Origin: an uncultured Bacteroidales bacterium
Lineage (GTDB): Bacteria; Bacteroidota; Bacteroidia; Bacteroidales; F082
Assembly (NCBI GenBank): GCA_946408345.1
Contig: CAMJRR010000003.1
Span: forward strand, 1 to 64,000
Length of the DNA stretch: 64,000 nucleotides
Direction: 5' to 3'
This document shows positions 24,705 to 31,525 of the stretch, one piece after another (within the stretch, counting starts at the first letter, position 1; each line of letters starts with the position of its first letter). The position numbers and the translations under genes were made by a program. The notes under the pieces are model-generated. The model did no database searches. It had not been told where the DNA came from and saw nothing but the letters and a program-made list of their open reading frames with translations.

Positions 24705-24835
24705 GAGCATTAGTCTTCGTCCTCCGTGTAATTTTGGCGATTTCACTGATCAGGACTCAGAATGCCTTCCTTGCGAAACCGGGATTTCTCCCCCAGTTCC
24801 AACTGCAAAAATAGTCATTTTTCAGACTAATGCTC
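24705..24835. promoter_or_regulatory. Promoter flanked by a 12-bp inverted repeat, upstream of the nine-gene operon
   Basis: GAGCATTAGTCT (24705-24716) and AGACTAATGCTC (24824-24835) are a perfect inverted repeat. Between them, on the minus strand, lies TATTTTTG (24806-24813), the Bacteroidetes -7 element, from which transcription would run into the nine-gene operon. The flanking repeats could be operator half-sites for a looping regulator, or the ends of a 131-bp MITE-like insertion. Confidence 0.45.
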
Positions 24836-24988
24836 TTTTAGTGATATTTTTTCTTCGTGTTGCTCATATTTGTTCAGTTTGTCGTCGCTTCTATCAAGGC
24901 ATAATGAAAGAGCGTGTCCCAACTTCTCCCATTCCACTGGTCGGCTCTGGTAAACCGTATCGAAAAATGAAGAAAAGCAGTCCACGCC

Positions 24989-25201
24989 CTATGATATCAA
25001 GGAGTGGACATCTGCCGCTCCGTCCTTCGATAGAATTTTACCAGAATTTACCAGTAGGAACGATGCTTTCAGGTGTCCTTTGCAAGATGTCTTTCCGCCG
25101 AAGCGATGGTGCAAAGATAGCAATTCTTTCCTTACCCCAATAGACATCCGCTCTTTTTTCGCGGACTGCTCATTTGTTGTATTCTTGCTCTTACCTGTCA
25201 T
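24989..25201 (-). CDS. Possible small or remnant gene, 70 aa
   Basis: A 70-residue basic protein (MTGKSKNTTNEQSAKKERMS...) begins at ATG 25201, placed 18 bp after a good -7 element TATTTTTG (25219-25226). A second such element, TATCTTTG (25112-25119), lies within it. The Lys-rich start recalls small mobilization or ribbon-helix-helix proteins, but I cannot align it, and it may be a fragment of a lost gene. The surrounding 790 bp between 24512 and 25302 otherwise holds only promoters and inverted repeats. Confidence 0.3.
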   Translation of the reverse strand: MTGKSKNTTNEQSAKKERMSIGVRKELLSLHHRFGGKTSCKGHLKASFLLVNSGKILSKDGAADVHSLIS

Positions 25202-25218
25202 AGCCAGTTAATTTGCGG

Positions 25219-25226
25219 CAAAAATA
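25219..25226 (-). promoter_or_regulatory. Promoter -7 element upstream of the 70-aa ORF
   Basis: TATTTTTG on the minus strand, matching TAnnTTTG, 18 bp before the ATG at 25201. A -33 element is not clear. Confidence 0.45.
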
Positions 25227-25301
25227 GCACATACAGCCCACAGCGAAATGAAAGCAGGTCAATTATAGGAAACTTATAGTAAATGTAATTGCCTACGGCT
25301 T

Positions 25302-26564
25302 TCAAAACACACAGGTATTGGGATAAAACTCGGTCATCCTGCGGCGGAACTCAGTATCAGCGGAGTTTGCATAACTGCTATCCTTATCCTTCACCCATTC
25401 GGGGCCTTCAAAGAACCTGCGCATCTTCTTATAATCGCCTCGGTCAGAAAGATAGCGTATGACATAGATTAGTTCGTATGATTTGTTGTTCTTTCCGCTC
25501 CAATGGATTGCTGGCAGGTCTCCATCGGGTCTATAATGCCCTGTCAAACGATAAGCCAATAGGTTTTTCACAGATAAAACGTTTTCAATGAAACCCTTCT
25601 CGGCGAGATAGTTGATAAACTCAGTGAAGGCTTCAACGCCCATATTCTCAACCGAAAGTTTCAAATGTAGATGTTCCGTGTCATCGGCTGCGCATTTCGA
25701 TTCAAAGAAGTCATCAGGCAGACTGAAAGAAGCATCGTCAATACTCTCCTTGTACTCTTCCCAAATCTGATTGACAAGATTCACGGCGATTGGATTGTCA
25801 AGGATGGATTCTATGAGTTTTTGCTCCTTCAGCGTAAACAGGTCATAATAATTCCAGTAATAATGCAAATCAGCCGTCAACTGGCTTACCAGATAATCAA
25901 AGAAATCCGAAAAGAATTGCTCGGTGGCTTCGGGGGTGTCCTCTTCTTCGCTCCTTCCAACAAATGATTGCAGCCACGCTCCAGCCTCGCGGCAATTCTC
26001 ATTGTCGTCGTCATCGTACATCGTACCAACAAGATGATCGATGCAAAGTGTGCGCTCTTCATCTGTCATTGTCAAGCCCTCCATCACATCATCCATGCAA
26101 CGGGAACATAAGCGAGCCAAAGGCATGGTGTCGCATTGGGTTTTCTCCAACAGGGAAACAAAGCTGTCCTTGTCATCGCTTTCTATAAAGCCAAACAATC
26201 CCTTTCTTTCAGCCGAACTGATTTGCAAGACAGAAAGGAACTCGCCAACGGTCGGAAGCATCAGTGTCTTTAAGGTGTCGTAGATTTCTTCAGGCTGCAT
26301 AAAGGGCGTTTCGGTATCGTCGTGGATAACCTGCTCTTTGTATTGTGGAAGCACTCGATTGTTATAGATGAAAGCTCTGGCAACATCCAAAGGCCCCAGT
26401 ACCTCTTTCCACAGCCGCAGAATCAATTGGTTATCCTCTTCATCAAGGTTATTGATGTATGCTTCAATTTCTTCTGCAAGCGCTTCCGGAATAGGCTTGG
26501 CTACGGCTCTCTCCAAACCCTCAAAATACAGTTTCTTTCTCCGTATGGCTTCCTTGTTGTTCAT
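25302..26564 (-). CDS. Hypothetical protein, 420 aa, sharing a C-terminal domain with 7549-9054
   Basis: I recognise no family. The protein is acidic and helical; residues ~180-215 include an Asp-rich stretch (MYDDDDNENC). The C-terminal ~110 residues (EKGFIENVLSVKNLLAYRLTG, then AIHWSGKNNKSYELIYVIRYL) align with the end of the 501-residue protein. In both cases the domain is at the extreme C-terminus of a monocistronic minus-strand gene. A terminator (26604-26630) and a small hydrophobic peptide gene lie upstream. No function can be assigned. Confidence 0.6.
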   Translation of the reverse strand: MNNKEAIRRKKLYFEGLERAVAKPIPEALAEEIEAYINNLDEEDNQLILRLWKEVLGPLDVARAFIYNNRVLPQYKEQVIHDDTETPFMQPEEIYDTLKTLMLPTVGEFLSVLQISSAERKGLFGFIESDDKDSFVSLLEKTQCDTMPLARLCSRCMDDVMEGLTMTDEERTLCIDHLVGTMYDDDDNENCREAGAWLQSFVGRSEEEDTPEATEQFFSDFFDYLVSQLTADLHYYWNYYDLFTLKEQKLIESILDNPIAVNLVNQIWEEYKESIDDASFSLPDDFFESKCAADDTEHLHLKLSVENMGVEAFTEFINYLAEKGFIENVLSVKNLLAYRLTGHYRPDGDLPAIHWSGKNNKSYELIYVIRYLSDRGDYKKMRRFFEGPEWVKDKDSSYANSADTEFRRRMTEFYPNTCVF

Positions 26565-26603
26565 GGGTGCAAAGGTACATGTTTTTCAGGAACACAAATT
26601 CAA

Positions 26604-26630
26604 AACGGGCGACAAGATATGCCACCCGTT
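26604..26630 (-). terminator. Terminator after the 32-aa peptide gene
   Basis: Arms AACGGGCGAC (26604-26613) and GCCACCCGTT (26621-26630) make a 10-bp stem with two wobble pairs on the minus strand, followed by TTGAATTTG. It lies 29 bp after the peptide stop. Confidence 0.5.
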
Positions 26631-26659
26631 CAATATACCACTTAAAGTGATAGTTTAGA

Positions 26660-26758
26660 TTACTTGTCTTTGTTTTCAAGAGACAAAGCCAATTGCGCTA
26701 CTTGCAGCACTGTCGAAATGACTTGTGCTATACAAGTAATAATAATGATTGTGGTCAT
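26660..26758 (-). CDS. Small hydrophobic peptide, 32 aa
   Basis: The peptide starts MTTIIIITCIAQVIS, forms one membrane helix (~3-27) and ends in a charged tail, LENKDK. The start is preceded by GAAGGATAAC, a usable ribosome binding site. It resembles type I toxin or small membrane-regulator peptides in size and layout; no antisense RNA is evident. Two similar small peptides lie at 35995-36123 and 36135-36250. Confidence 0.45.
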   Translation of the reverse strand: MTTIIIITCIAQVISTVLQVAQLALSLENKDK

Positions 26759-26898
26759 TGTTATCCTTCTTTTTTTCTTATTTATTTAATAACAGTCATG
26801 CTGTTTTAAATGAATATACAGATTTTTCTCCAGAAAACAAAATCTCTTTGAAAAAAAGCGTTGTTCGCCATTATTATGCTTCAAAAACAAATACGAAA

Positions 26899-26929
26899 AA
26901 AAAGAAAAACGGACCTTTTACAGTCCGTT
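26899..26929 (-). terminator. Terminator after the Api92-like gene
   Basis: Stem AACGGAC (26908-26914) / GTCCGTT (26923-26929) with a T-rich tail on the minus strand, 14 bp after the stop. Confidence 0.7.
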
Positions 26930-26942
26930 CCCTTTCACACCA

Positions 26943-27527
26943 TCAATCATCAAGCACTTCAAACTTATGAAATGACATCCAGCTTTCATCGGAATTGTCG
27001 TGTTCTTCCATATAGTCGTCGATGGCGTTTTCAATCTTGGCGAAGTCTGGTTTTAGATCTTTCCCTATTATTTCTCCGATATACTTTGCCGCTTCCTCGA
27101 TGGTCTCAAAGTATTCCAAGCCATCATAAGAGTCCAGGCAGTATCGGTCTTTGAAAAACTCTCCGTCAGTATCGTTTGTGGCATATACTTCACAGCCACA
27201 TTCCTCAACCTGGTAGTAGATTTTTGAACCAGGATATTGCTGTTCGATGAAGTGTCTAAACTCAGGCATTTCTCCCCAAGCAGTTTCACATTCTATACTC
27301 ACGTGGTCGTCGTTTAGGTTGTAGTCAATGATTTCTCCACGGCAGTACACTTTATTCCAGTCACCGCCGAGGAAGTTCACCAAGCAGCCCATCCATAGTT
27401 TCCCAAAGCCATTAGGTACAAGTGGCTCGGTCATTTTTGAGAGGCTGTCGATTTTCTCATAAAGGTCTTTCGCTTGTTCTTGATCCTTTGCTTTAAATAC
27501 ATAAGCAGTTGAAGCCCAGTTTGGCAT
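26943..27527 (-). CDS. Api92-like protein with ferredoxin-like domain
   Basis: The 194-residue protein starts MPNWASTAYVFKAK, typical of Api92/YubB-type proteins (a ferredoxin-like fold, PF18406-like) found in phages and plasmids; MPNW and an alpha/beta layout over ~1-110 are the signature. The C-terminal part is acidic. Their function is unknown; one suggestion is an early phage or mobile-element accessory role. It lies in a run of small genes downstream of the serine recombinase, with a strong terminator after it. Confidence 0.65.
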   Translation of the reverse strand: MPNWASTAYVFKAKDQEQAKDLYEKIDSLSKMTEPLVPNGFGKLWMGCLVNFLGGDWNKVYCRGEIIDYNLNDDHVSIECETAWGEMPEFRHFIEQQYPGSKIYYQVEECGCEVYATNDTDGEFFKDRYCLDSYDGLEYFETIEEAAKYIGEIIGKDLKPDFAKIENAIDDYMEEHDNSDESWMSFHKFEVLDD

Positions 27528-27548
27528 AATTCATTTCTCCTTTCATTT

Positions 27549-27758
27549 TTAGATGTTATACAATCTTTCATCGAGGTCTTCTGTGGTCATCCAATATACA
27601 TCGCAGGTTTTGAAATTGTATTTGGATTCCAATTCAGTCCTCATGAATTTCTCGAAGTTTTTGTAATTGCCGATGTGATATTTTTCCTCATCGGTTAGTT
27701 TGATTTTGATTATTTGCCCGGTACAATAGTCGAGCAGGATTAGGTAGTTCGGTTCCAT
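27549..27758 (-). CDS. Hypothetical protein, 69 aa
   Basis: It begins MEPNYLILLDYCTGQIIKI, with AAGGAGATAACACA before ATG 27758, so the start is well supported; a longer reading frame upstream is not needed. I recognise no family; a beta-rich start (ILLDYCTGQIIKIKL) is followed by helices. It follows the 43-residue gene with overlapping translation signals: the ribosome binding site lies inside the upstream stop region. Confidence 0.6.
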   Translation of the reverse strand: MEPNYLILLDYCTGQIIKIKLTDEEKYHIGNYKNFEKFMRTELESKYNFKTCDVYWMTTEDLDERLYNI

Positions 27759-27762
27759 TGTG

Positions 27763-27894
27763 TTATCTCCTTTCCTTATCGGTTTCAGATTCGTTGTCTT
27801 GTTCAGGAAAAGGGTTGAATGGATCCTTGTAGATGATGATGTCTCCAATCAAGATCCGAATAATCTCTTTGAGTCGTTTTTTGATTCTCTTCAT
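27763..27894 (-). CDS. Small protein, 43 aa, coupled to the serine recombinase
   Basis: A 43-residue basic protein starts MKRIKKRLKEIIRILIGDII. Its ATG (27894) overlaps the TGA of the serine recombinase gene (ATGA), and AAAGGAGACC precedes it. It lies before the 69-residue gene, with the ribosome binding site for that gene overlapping its end. I recognise no family. The tight coupling supports translation. Confidence 0.55.
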   Translation of the reverse strand: MKRIKKRLKEIIRILIGDIIIYKDPFNPFPEQDNESETDKERR

Positions 27895-28547
27895 GGTGTT
27901 GGTCTCCTTTCGTTGTCAATGAATTTCTTTTTGATTCTCATAACAGTTGATATGCCCACGCCCTCGGATTTGGCTATCATTCGTATTGGGTAGCCTTTCC
28001 GAAGCAGTTTGATTACTCCTGCATACTCCTCTTGTAGCTTCTCGTCAGGTTTTTTGTAGCCTTCCTTTCGTCCGACCTTGCCTCCTTCCGCTATGAATTT
28101 TGCTTTCCCAGAGTTGAGTCTGAACTTGATGTTTTCTCGTTCCATCTCAGCACAGGTCCCAAGTACAGCGATGAAGATGGTCAGGAATGGATGCTCTTTA
28201 CCGTCATCGTTAAAGATGGATAGTTGCTCTTTCTGGAAATATACATTGAGGTGCTTTTCTTTACAGAGTCTCACATTAAAAAGTACATCATCAACGTTTC
28301 TTCCCAATCGGCTTAATTCGGAAATCAAAAGGATGTCGATGTTATTTGTGAAGCAATAGTTGAGGCATTCTTTCAGGACGGGTCGATCCTGGGTCTTTTT
28401 TGCGCCTGAAATATGCTCTTCGTAGGTTTTTTCGATTTGTAGGTTTCTTTGTTTTGCTAGTATCTCAAGGTCTCTCACTTGTCTGGCTGTATCTTGTCTA
28501 TAGCCCACAGATGAAACCCTTGAATAAATTACTGCTTTCTTTTCCAT
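27891..28547 (-). CDS. Serine recombinase, resolvase/invertase family
   Basis: The 218-residue protein has the catalytic N-terminal domain of the resolvase/invertase family: IYSRVSS (7-13, with the nucleophile Ser12), ISELSRLGRNV, and FLTIFIAVLGTCAEMERENI (E helix). A Hin-type helix-turn-helix occupies the C-terminus (~175-212, MIAKSEGVGISTVMRIKK). It cuts and rejoins two DNA sites via a 5'-phosphoserine intermediate. A candidate site, with repeated half-sites and a 10-bp inverted repeat, lies just upstream (28609-28700). A second recombinase class in the island suggests an internal inversion or resolution function or a nested element. Confidence 0.9.
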   Translation of the reverse strand: MEKKAVIYSRVSSVGYRQDTARQVRDLEILAKQRNLQIEKTYEEHISGAKKTQDRPVLKECLNYCFTNNIDILLISELSRLGRNVDDVLFNVRLCKEKHLNVYFQKEQLSIFNDDGKEHPFLTIFIAVLGTCAEMERENIKFRLNSGKAKFIAEGGKVGRKEGYKKPDEKLQEEYAGVIKLLRKGYPIRMIAKSEGVGISTVMRIKKKFIDNERRPTP

Positions 28548-28608
28548 TTAATTCTTTGAGTTATGTGATTACTAAAACAAGTGTCCTTTCCGGCTTATGT
28601 GTCATTAT

Positions 28609-28700
28609 TTGAACACAAAACGGATTGAACACAAAACTTCTCATACAAAATGTGAAAAGGGAGAATAGATGATAGTTAAGATGTTGGTATAATCCGTTTT
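28609..28700. repeat. Candidate recombinase site: paired direct and inverted repeats
   Basis: TTGAACACAAAAC occurs at 28609-28621 and again at 28625-28637. An exact inverted repeat AAAACGGATT (28617-28626) / AATCCGTTTT (28691-28700) encloses an AT-rich spacer. All lie 62-153 bp upstream of the serine recombinase start, where res sites or operators of such enzymes usually lie. Confidence 0.45.
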
Positions 28701-28726
28701 CTCACAAATTTTCCCTTATTTGATAA

Positions 28727-29083
28727 TCAAGGATTTACAATAATGCTGTATTCCTCGTTTACCCGTTCTTCGTAGTTTTCGCAATGCTCAACATGCTCGT
28801 CTATCACAGAAACGAGTTGGTCAAGATATAAGCCCAAAATTGCTTTCCTCGGCTTGTCATCATCAGGCAGAAAATCTAGGTCAAAGAGATCCATGCCTTC
28901 GTCGTAGGTAATCTTCACAGTTCCGGTCATTAGGAAGCCCTGGACGTGAAATTGAGTTCCGTTCTTGATAGTCATTACTGTGTCAGGATCCACGCCCCAA
29001 CTCCAGACTACCTGTTGTTGTGTCTTTAGAATCTTCCAAATATATTCGGCGATTCCGTAGTCAAATTCTTCCAGTTGTTCCAT
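28727..29083 (-). CDS. Hypothetical protein, 118 aa
   Basis: I recognise no family. An acidic, compact protein with aromatic residues near the N-terminus (YIWKILKTQQQVVWSWGVD). No membrane or catalytic motif. It follows the DUF3853 gene by 5 bp, so it belongs to the 31-28.7 kb minus-strand run of small genes. Confidence 0.6.
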   Translation of the reverse strand: MEQLEEFDYGIAEYIWKILKTQQQVVWSWGVDPDTVMTIKNGTQFHVQGFLMTGTVKITYDEGMDLFDLDFLPDDDKPRKAILGLYLDQLVSVIDEHVEHCENYEERVNEEYSIIVNP

Positions 29084-29088
29084 AGTTG

Positions 29089-29412
29089 CTATTCTGTTTG
29101 TTTTCGATTCGCATATTTTCTGTACTTATGGCTGACTCGTAAAAGATCCAAAGCCAACTCAGCATCAGTAACAATGATATCGCCAGTTTGTGAAATTGCT
29201 TCATCAATGACACCAGATTGTTTGATTCGTTCTGCTGTACTAATCGAGCACCCCAGCAGTTTCATCAATCCAGCAAGCCCATAAACGTAGGTCTTGGGTG
29301 GTTTTGCTGCCAGTTTCTCCATTTCATTATCCCTCAAGGTTTCAGCAATGACAGCCTTGAACTCGCCCAAGGTGCATTGTATCAGTAGTTTGTTTAAATC
29401 AATATTTTCCAT
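29089..29412 (-). CDS. DUF3853 family helix-turn-helix protein, copy 2
   Basis: The 107-residue protein has the family core YGLAGLMKLLGCSISTAERIKQSGVIDEAISQTGDIIVTDAELALDLLRVS (~44-90 in part) like copy 1 at 299-622, but with a different N-terminus (IDLNKLLIQCTLGEFKAV). Such proteins are winged-helix DNA-binding factors of Bacteroidetes mobile elements. Its place within a small-gene run next to the serine recombinase, away from the att sites, suggests transcription control rather than excision. It is 3 bp after the 113-residue gene. Confidence 0.8.
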   Translation of the reverse strand: MENIDLNKLLIQCTLGEFKAVIAETLRDNEMEKLAAKPPKTYVYGLAGLMKLLGCSISTAERIKQSGVIDEAISQTGDIIVTDAELALDLLRVSHKYRKYANRKQTE

Positions 29413-29415
29413 AAT

Positions 29416-29757
29416 TCACAAAAATTGAAATTCCAGGTAATCGTGATCTGGGTCTGCTGAGTTGTAATACCCTTCAAACAGTTCTATTGCTTCATCAAGG
29501 GTACATTCACAAGCCTCTAATGCGTCCTCGATTTCTTCTCGTTCTGATGCTTCAAGGTTGTGGAGATTCTTTAATACCTCAATTCCTTTCAGCCATTCCT
29601 CTTTTTCCACATCAAACCGATCGTCCCATGTTTCTCCAGAATAAGAAACATTCAAGGCATCAAGCAGGTTGTGAAATTCGCTTACCATATAATTGAATGC
29701 TATACCATAAGCAAATTCAACTTTGTAGGTCTTTGCTACATATAATCTGAGTCCCAT
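29416..29757 (-). CDS. Hypothetical protein, 113 aa
   Basis: I recognise no family. Acidic, with Glu/Asp-rich helices (EASEREEIEDALEACECTLDEA) and Tyr-rich ends. It follows the 161-residue gene by 3 bp and precedes copy 2 of the DUF3853 gene by 3 bp, so these are co-translated. Small acidic proteins like this can be DNA mimics or anti-restriction factors, but nothing more specific supports that. Confidence 0.55.
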   Translation of the reverse strand: MGLRLYVAKTYKVEFAYGIAFNYMVSEFHNLLDALNVSYSGETWDDRFDVEKEEWLKGIEVLKNLHNLEASEREEIEDALEACECTLDEAIELFEGYYNSADPDHDYLEFQFL

Positions 29758-29760
29758 GGT

Positions 29761-30246
29761 TCAATCGTTATTAGGGTTAAGCTTGTCGGCATACTTGGTG
29801 TAGACGTATTCGAGGAGGATGCTTTTTATGCAAGCAGCTCTGTCCTCGTCATCGTAGAAGAAATAGTGATAGTTTGGGTTGCCGTATCGGTCGCTTTCCT
29901 GGCACGTTCCCCTATACCTTTCTCCACTAAAGAATGTGCTGTAGTATTCTGTGTTCTCGGTGTCAGTCGAGTCCATTTGAATATACAGGCTCACATAGAG
30001 TTTCTTGCTGTGTACCCCAACGCCGTTAAATGTTGAATTCCAGTTGTTCCCTTGTCTCAGGCTCAATCTGATTCGAAGGTATTTGTTGGGAGATCCTTTT
30101 TTCCCTTCGCCAGCTTCCTTGACTATCCTCATTACAGTTTTCGGTGTGGTGGCCAAAAGTTCTTCTTGTGTCAGAGATTCGATTATCTCCAATTTGCGTT
30201 TTGGTGCATATTTCTTGAATAGCTCAGTATTGATGTTGGTTTTCAT
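29761..30246 (-). CDS. Hypothetical protein, 161 aa
   Basis: I recognise no family. A basic N-terminus (KKYAPKRKLEIIESLTQEELLATTPKTVMRIVKEA) is followed by a beta-rich region with RGNNWNSTF and YVSLYIQMD. No catalytic motif is seen. The A/C-rich leader CAACACAACA before ATG 30246, without a Shine-Dalgarno sequence, is typical of this gene run. It lies between the 113-residue and the 61-residue genes. Confidence 0.55.
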   Translation of the reverse strand: MKTNINTELFKKYAPKRKLEIIESLTQEELLATTPKTVMRIVKEAGEGKKGSPNKYLRIRLSLRQGNNWNSTFNGVGVHSKKLYVSLYIQMDSTDTENTEYYSTFFSGERYRGTCQESDRYGNPNYHYFFYDDEDRAACIKSILLEYVYTKYADKLNPNND

Positions 30247-30264
30247 TGTTGTGTTGTTTTATGG

Positions 30265-30450
30265 TTAATAATACTCTTTCATATAGCAGCTTTCACACAA
30301 GCTTCCGTAGTCGTTAACATCGGATCGGCTCATAGGTTTGCCGCAGTATTCGCAATGTGCTACTGTCTCTTCGTGTACATATCTGGCCACCTCGAATATG
30401 GACGGGCCTTTGTAGACGATGGTGATTTGAGGTTTTTTCTTCTTTTTCAT
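30265..30450 (-). CDS. Small zinc-finger-like protein, 61 aa
   Basis: The protein starts with a Lys run and has two CxxC pairs: CEYCG (33-37) and CESCY (51-55), spaced as in treble-clef or zinc-ribbon folds. A nucleic-acid-binding or adaptor role is possible. Its ATG overlaps the TGA of the M20 peptidase-like gene (ATGA at 30447-30450), so translation is coupled. Confidence 0.6.
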   Translation of the reverse strand: MKKKKKPQITIVYKGPSIFEVARYVHEETVAHCEYCGKPMSRSDVNDYGSLCESCYMKEYY

Positions 30451-31451
30451 GGCTCTTGTGGTTTAAAAATCAGTTCTCCAAAGGCTTCCCGTACTTCGTC
30501 CTCGTCCAAGAAATTGGTGTTCCTTACTTGCTCGATGATTTGTCTCAGGTCCTCTTCTTTCAGCGAGAAAAAGTAGCCCTTGTAAAGCTGTAGCAGTTGT
30601 TCGTCAGTATAGGTGGGATGGTTAAGCAAGGCATATTCTATCTCATTATAGGCCTCATCGTATTCCTCATCCCAACCGTACATGTCTCTCCCGAAATAGT
30701 AGTCATCATCTTCGTGGGGATAGACATTGGTGCATGTAGTGATGATATGCTCGACAAATTTCAAGCAATTCAACACTTCTTCCTTGATAATGAACTCTTT
30801 ATCAGTATGCGGCTCATAATATCCGCAACTGAGATTGATGGCCGATACTTTAAGGCCACGTTCCTTCAGTTCTCCTACATCTGTTATAAGGCCACACTCT
30901 TCTTTGTAGCCAAACAGTTCGGGATTGATGTCCTTGATGAATTCGAGCGAGCATAGATTTGTCCACCCGCCAATTGAAGTAATCAAGTCATTTCCATTAC
31001 GTCGGTCGCATTGTATGACATAGCAGCAATCGTCGAAGAAGCTCATGTCACATTTACCGCTTCCTTGGCATCCCGTTTCTTCTGACACGAAAAACACGGC
31101 TTTGAGATGATTAAACTTCTTGAGGCACCTGAGATTCACCCATACGCCTACTTTATCGTCAGCTCCGAGGCCTTCTTGTCTCTTGTTTTTACGGGAGAAG
31201 CCAAAGATATAGTCCTTGGTCTCGATGGCTTCAAAGTCCTTGCTATGGATTCTTTGTACTTGATCCATGTGGGCAGCGAGGCATGGATAATTCTCCGCCT
31301 CTCCTTTGATTACATAGATGTTTCCGAATTTATCAGATTTAACGATAGCTTCAGGCACATTGTCTCTGAGCCACCATTTGATGAATTTTCTCATCTTCTT
31401 TTCATTGCCCGAAGGTGAGTAGATCTTGAATAATTCCTTTAATAATTTCAT
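30447..31451 (-). CDS. M20/M42-type metallopeptidase-like protein
   Basis: This 334-residue protein has the di-zinc aminopeptidase signature: AAHMDQV (59-65, H61xD63), GADDKVG (97-103), SEETG (123-127) and a C-terminal PHTDKE (~209-214). It resembles tripeptidase PepT and M42 enzymes, which cleave short peptides. The start ATG 31451 is chosen because the longer frame would begin with TTG and the N-terminus MKLLKELFKIYSPSG is the usual family beginning. The C-terminal ~110 residues (PHEDDDYYFG...) are an unrelated acidic tail. The chromosome normally carries such a gene; presence in a phage-like gene run is unusual. Confidence 0.75.
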   Translation of the reverse strand: MKLLKELFKIYSPSGNEKKMRKFIKWWLRDNVPEAIVKSDKFGNIYVIKGEAENYPCLAAHMDQVQRIHSKDFEAIETKDYIFGFSRKNKRQEGLGADDKVGVWVNLRCLKKFNHLKAVFFVSEETGCQGSGKCDMSFFDDCCYVIQCDRRNGNDLITSIGGWTNLCSLEFIKDINPELFGYKEECGLITDVGELKERGLKVSAINLSCGYYEPHTDKEFIIKEEVLNCLKFVEHIITTCTNVYPHEDDDYYFGRDMYGWDEEYDEAYNEIEYALLNHPTYTDEQLLQLYKGYFFSLKEEDLRQIIEQVRNTNFLDEDEVREAFGELIFKPQEP

Positions 31452-31525
31452 AATTCTTAATGTGTTATAGGGGAACAAACCGGCTTTTTCAACCAGTAAA
31501 TTCCCCTTGGGTTAATAATTCGTGT

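Noticed and set aside
24703-25143. 146-residue plus-strand ORF upstream of the operon
   Set aside because: It has no recognisable motif, crosses the promoter and inverted repeat, and reads opposite to two good minus-strand -7 elements.
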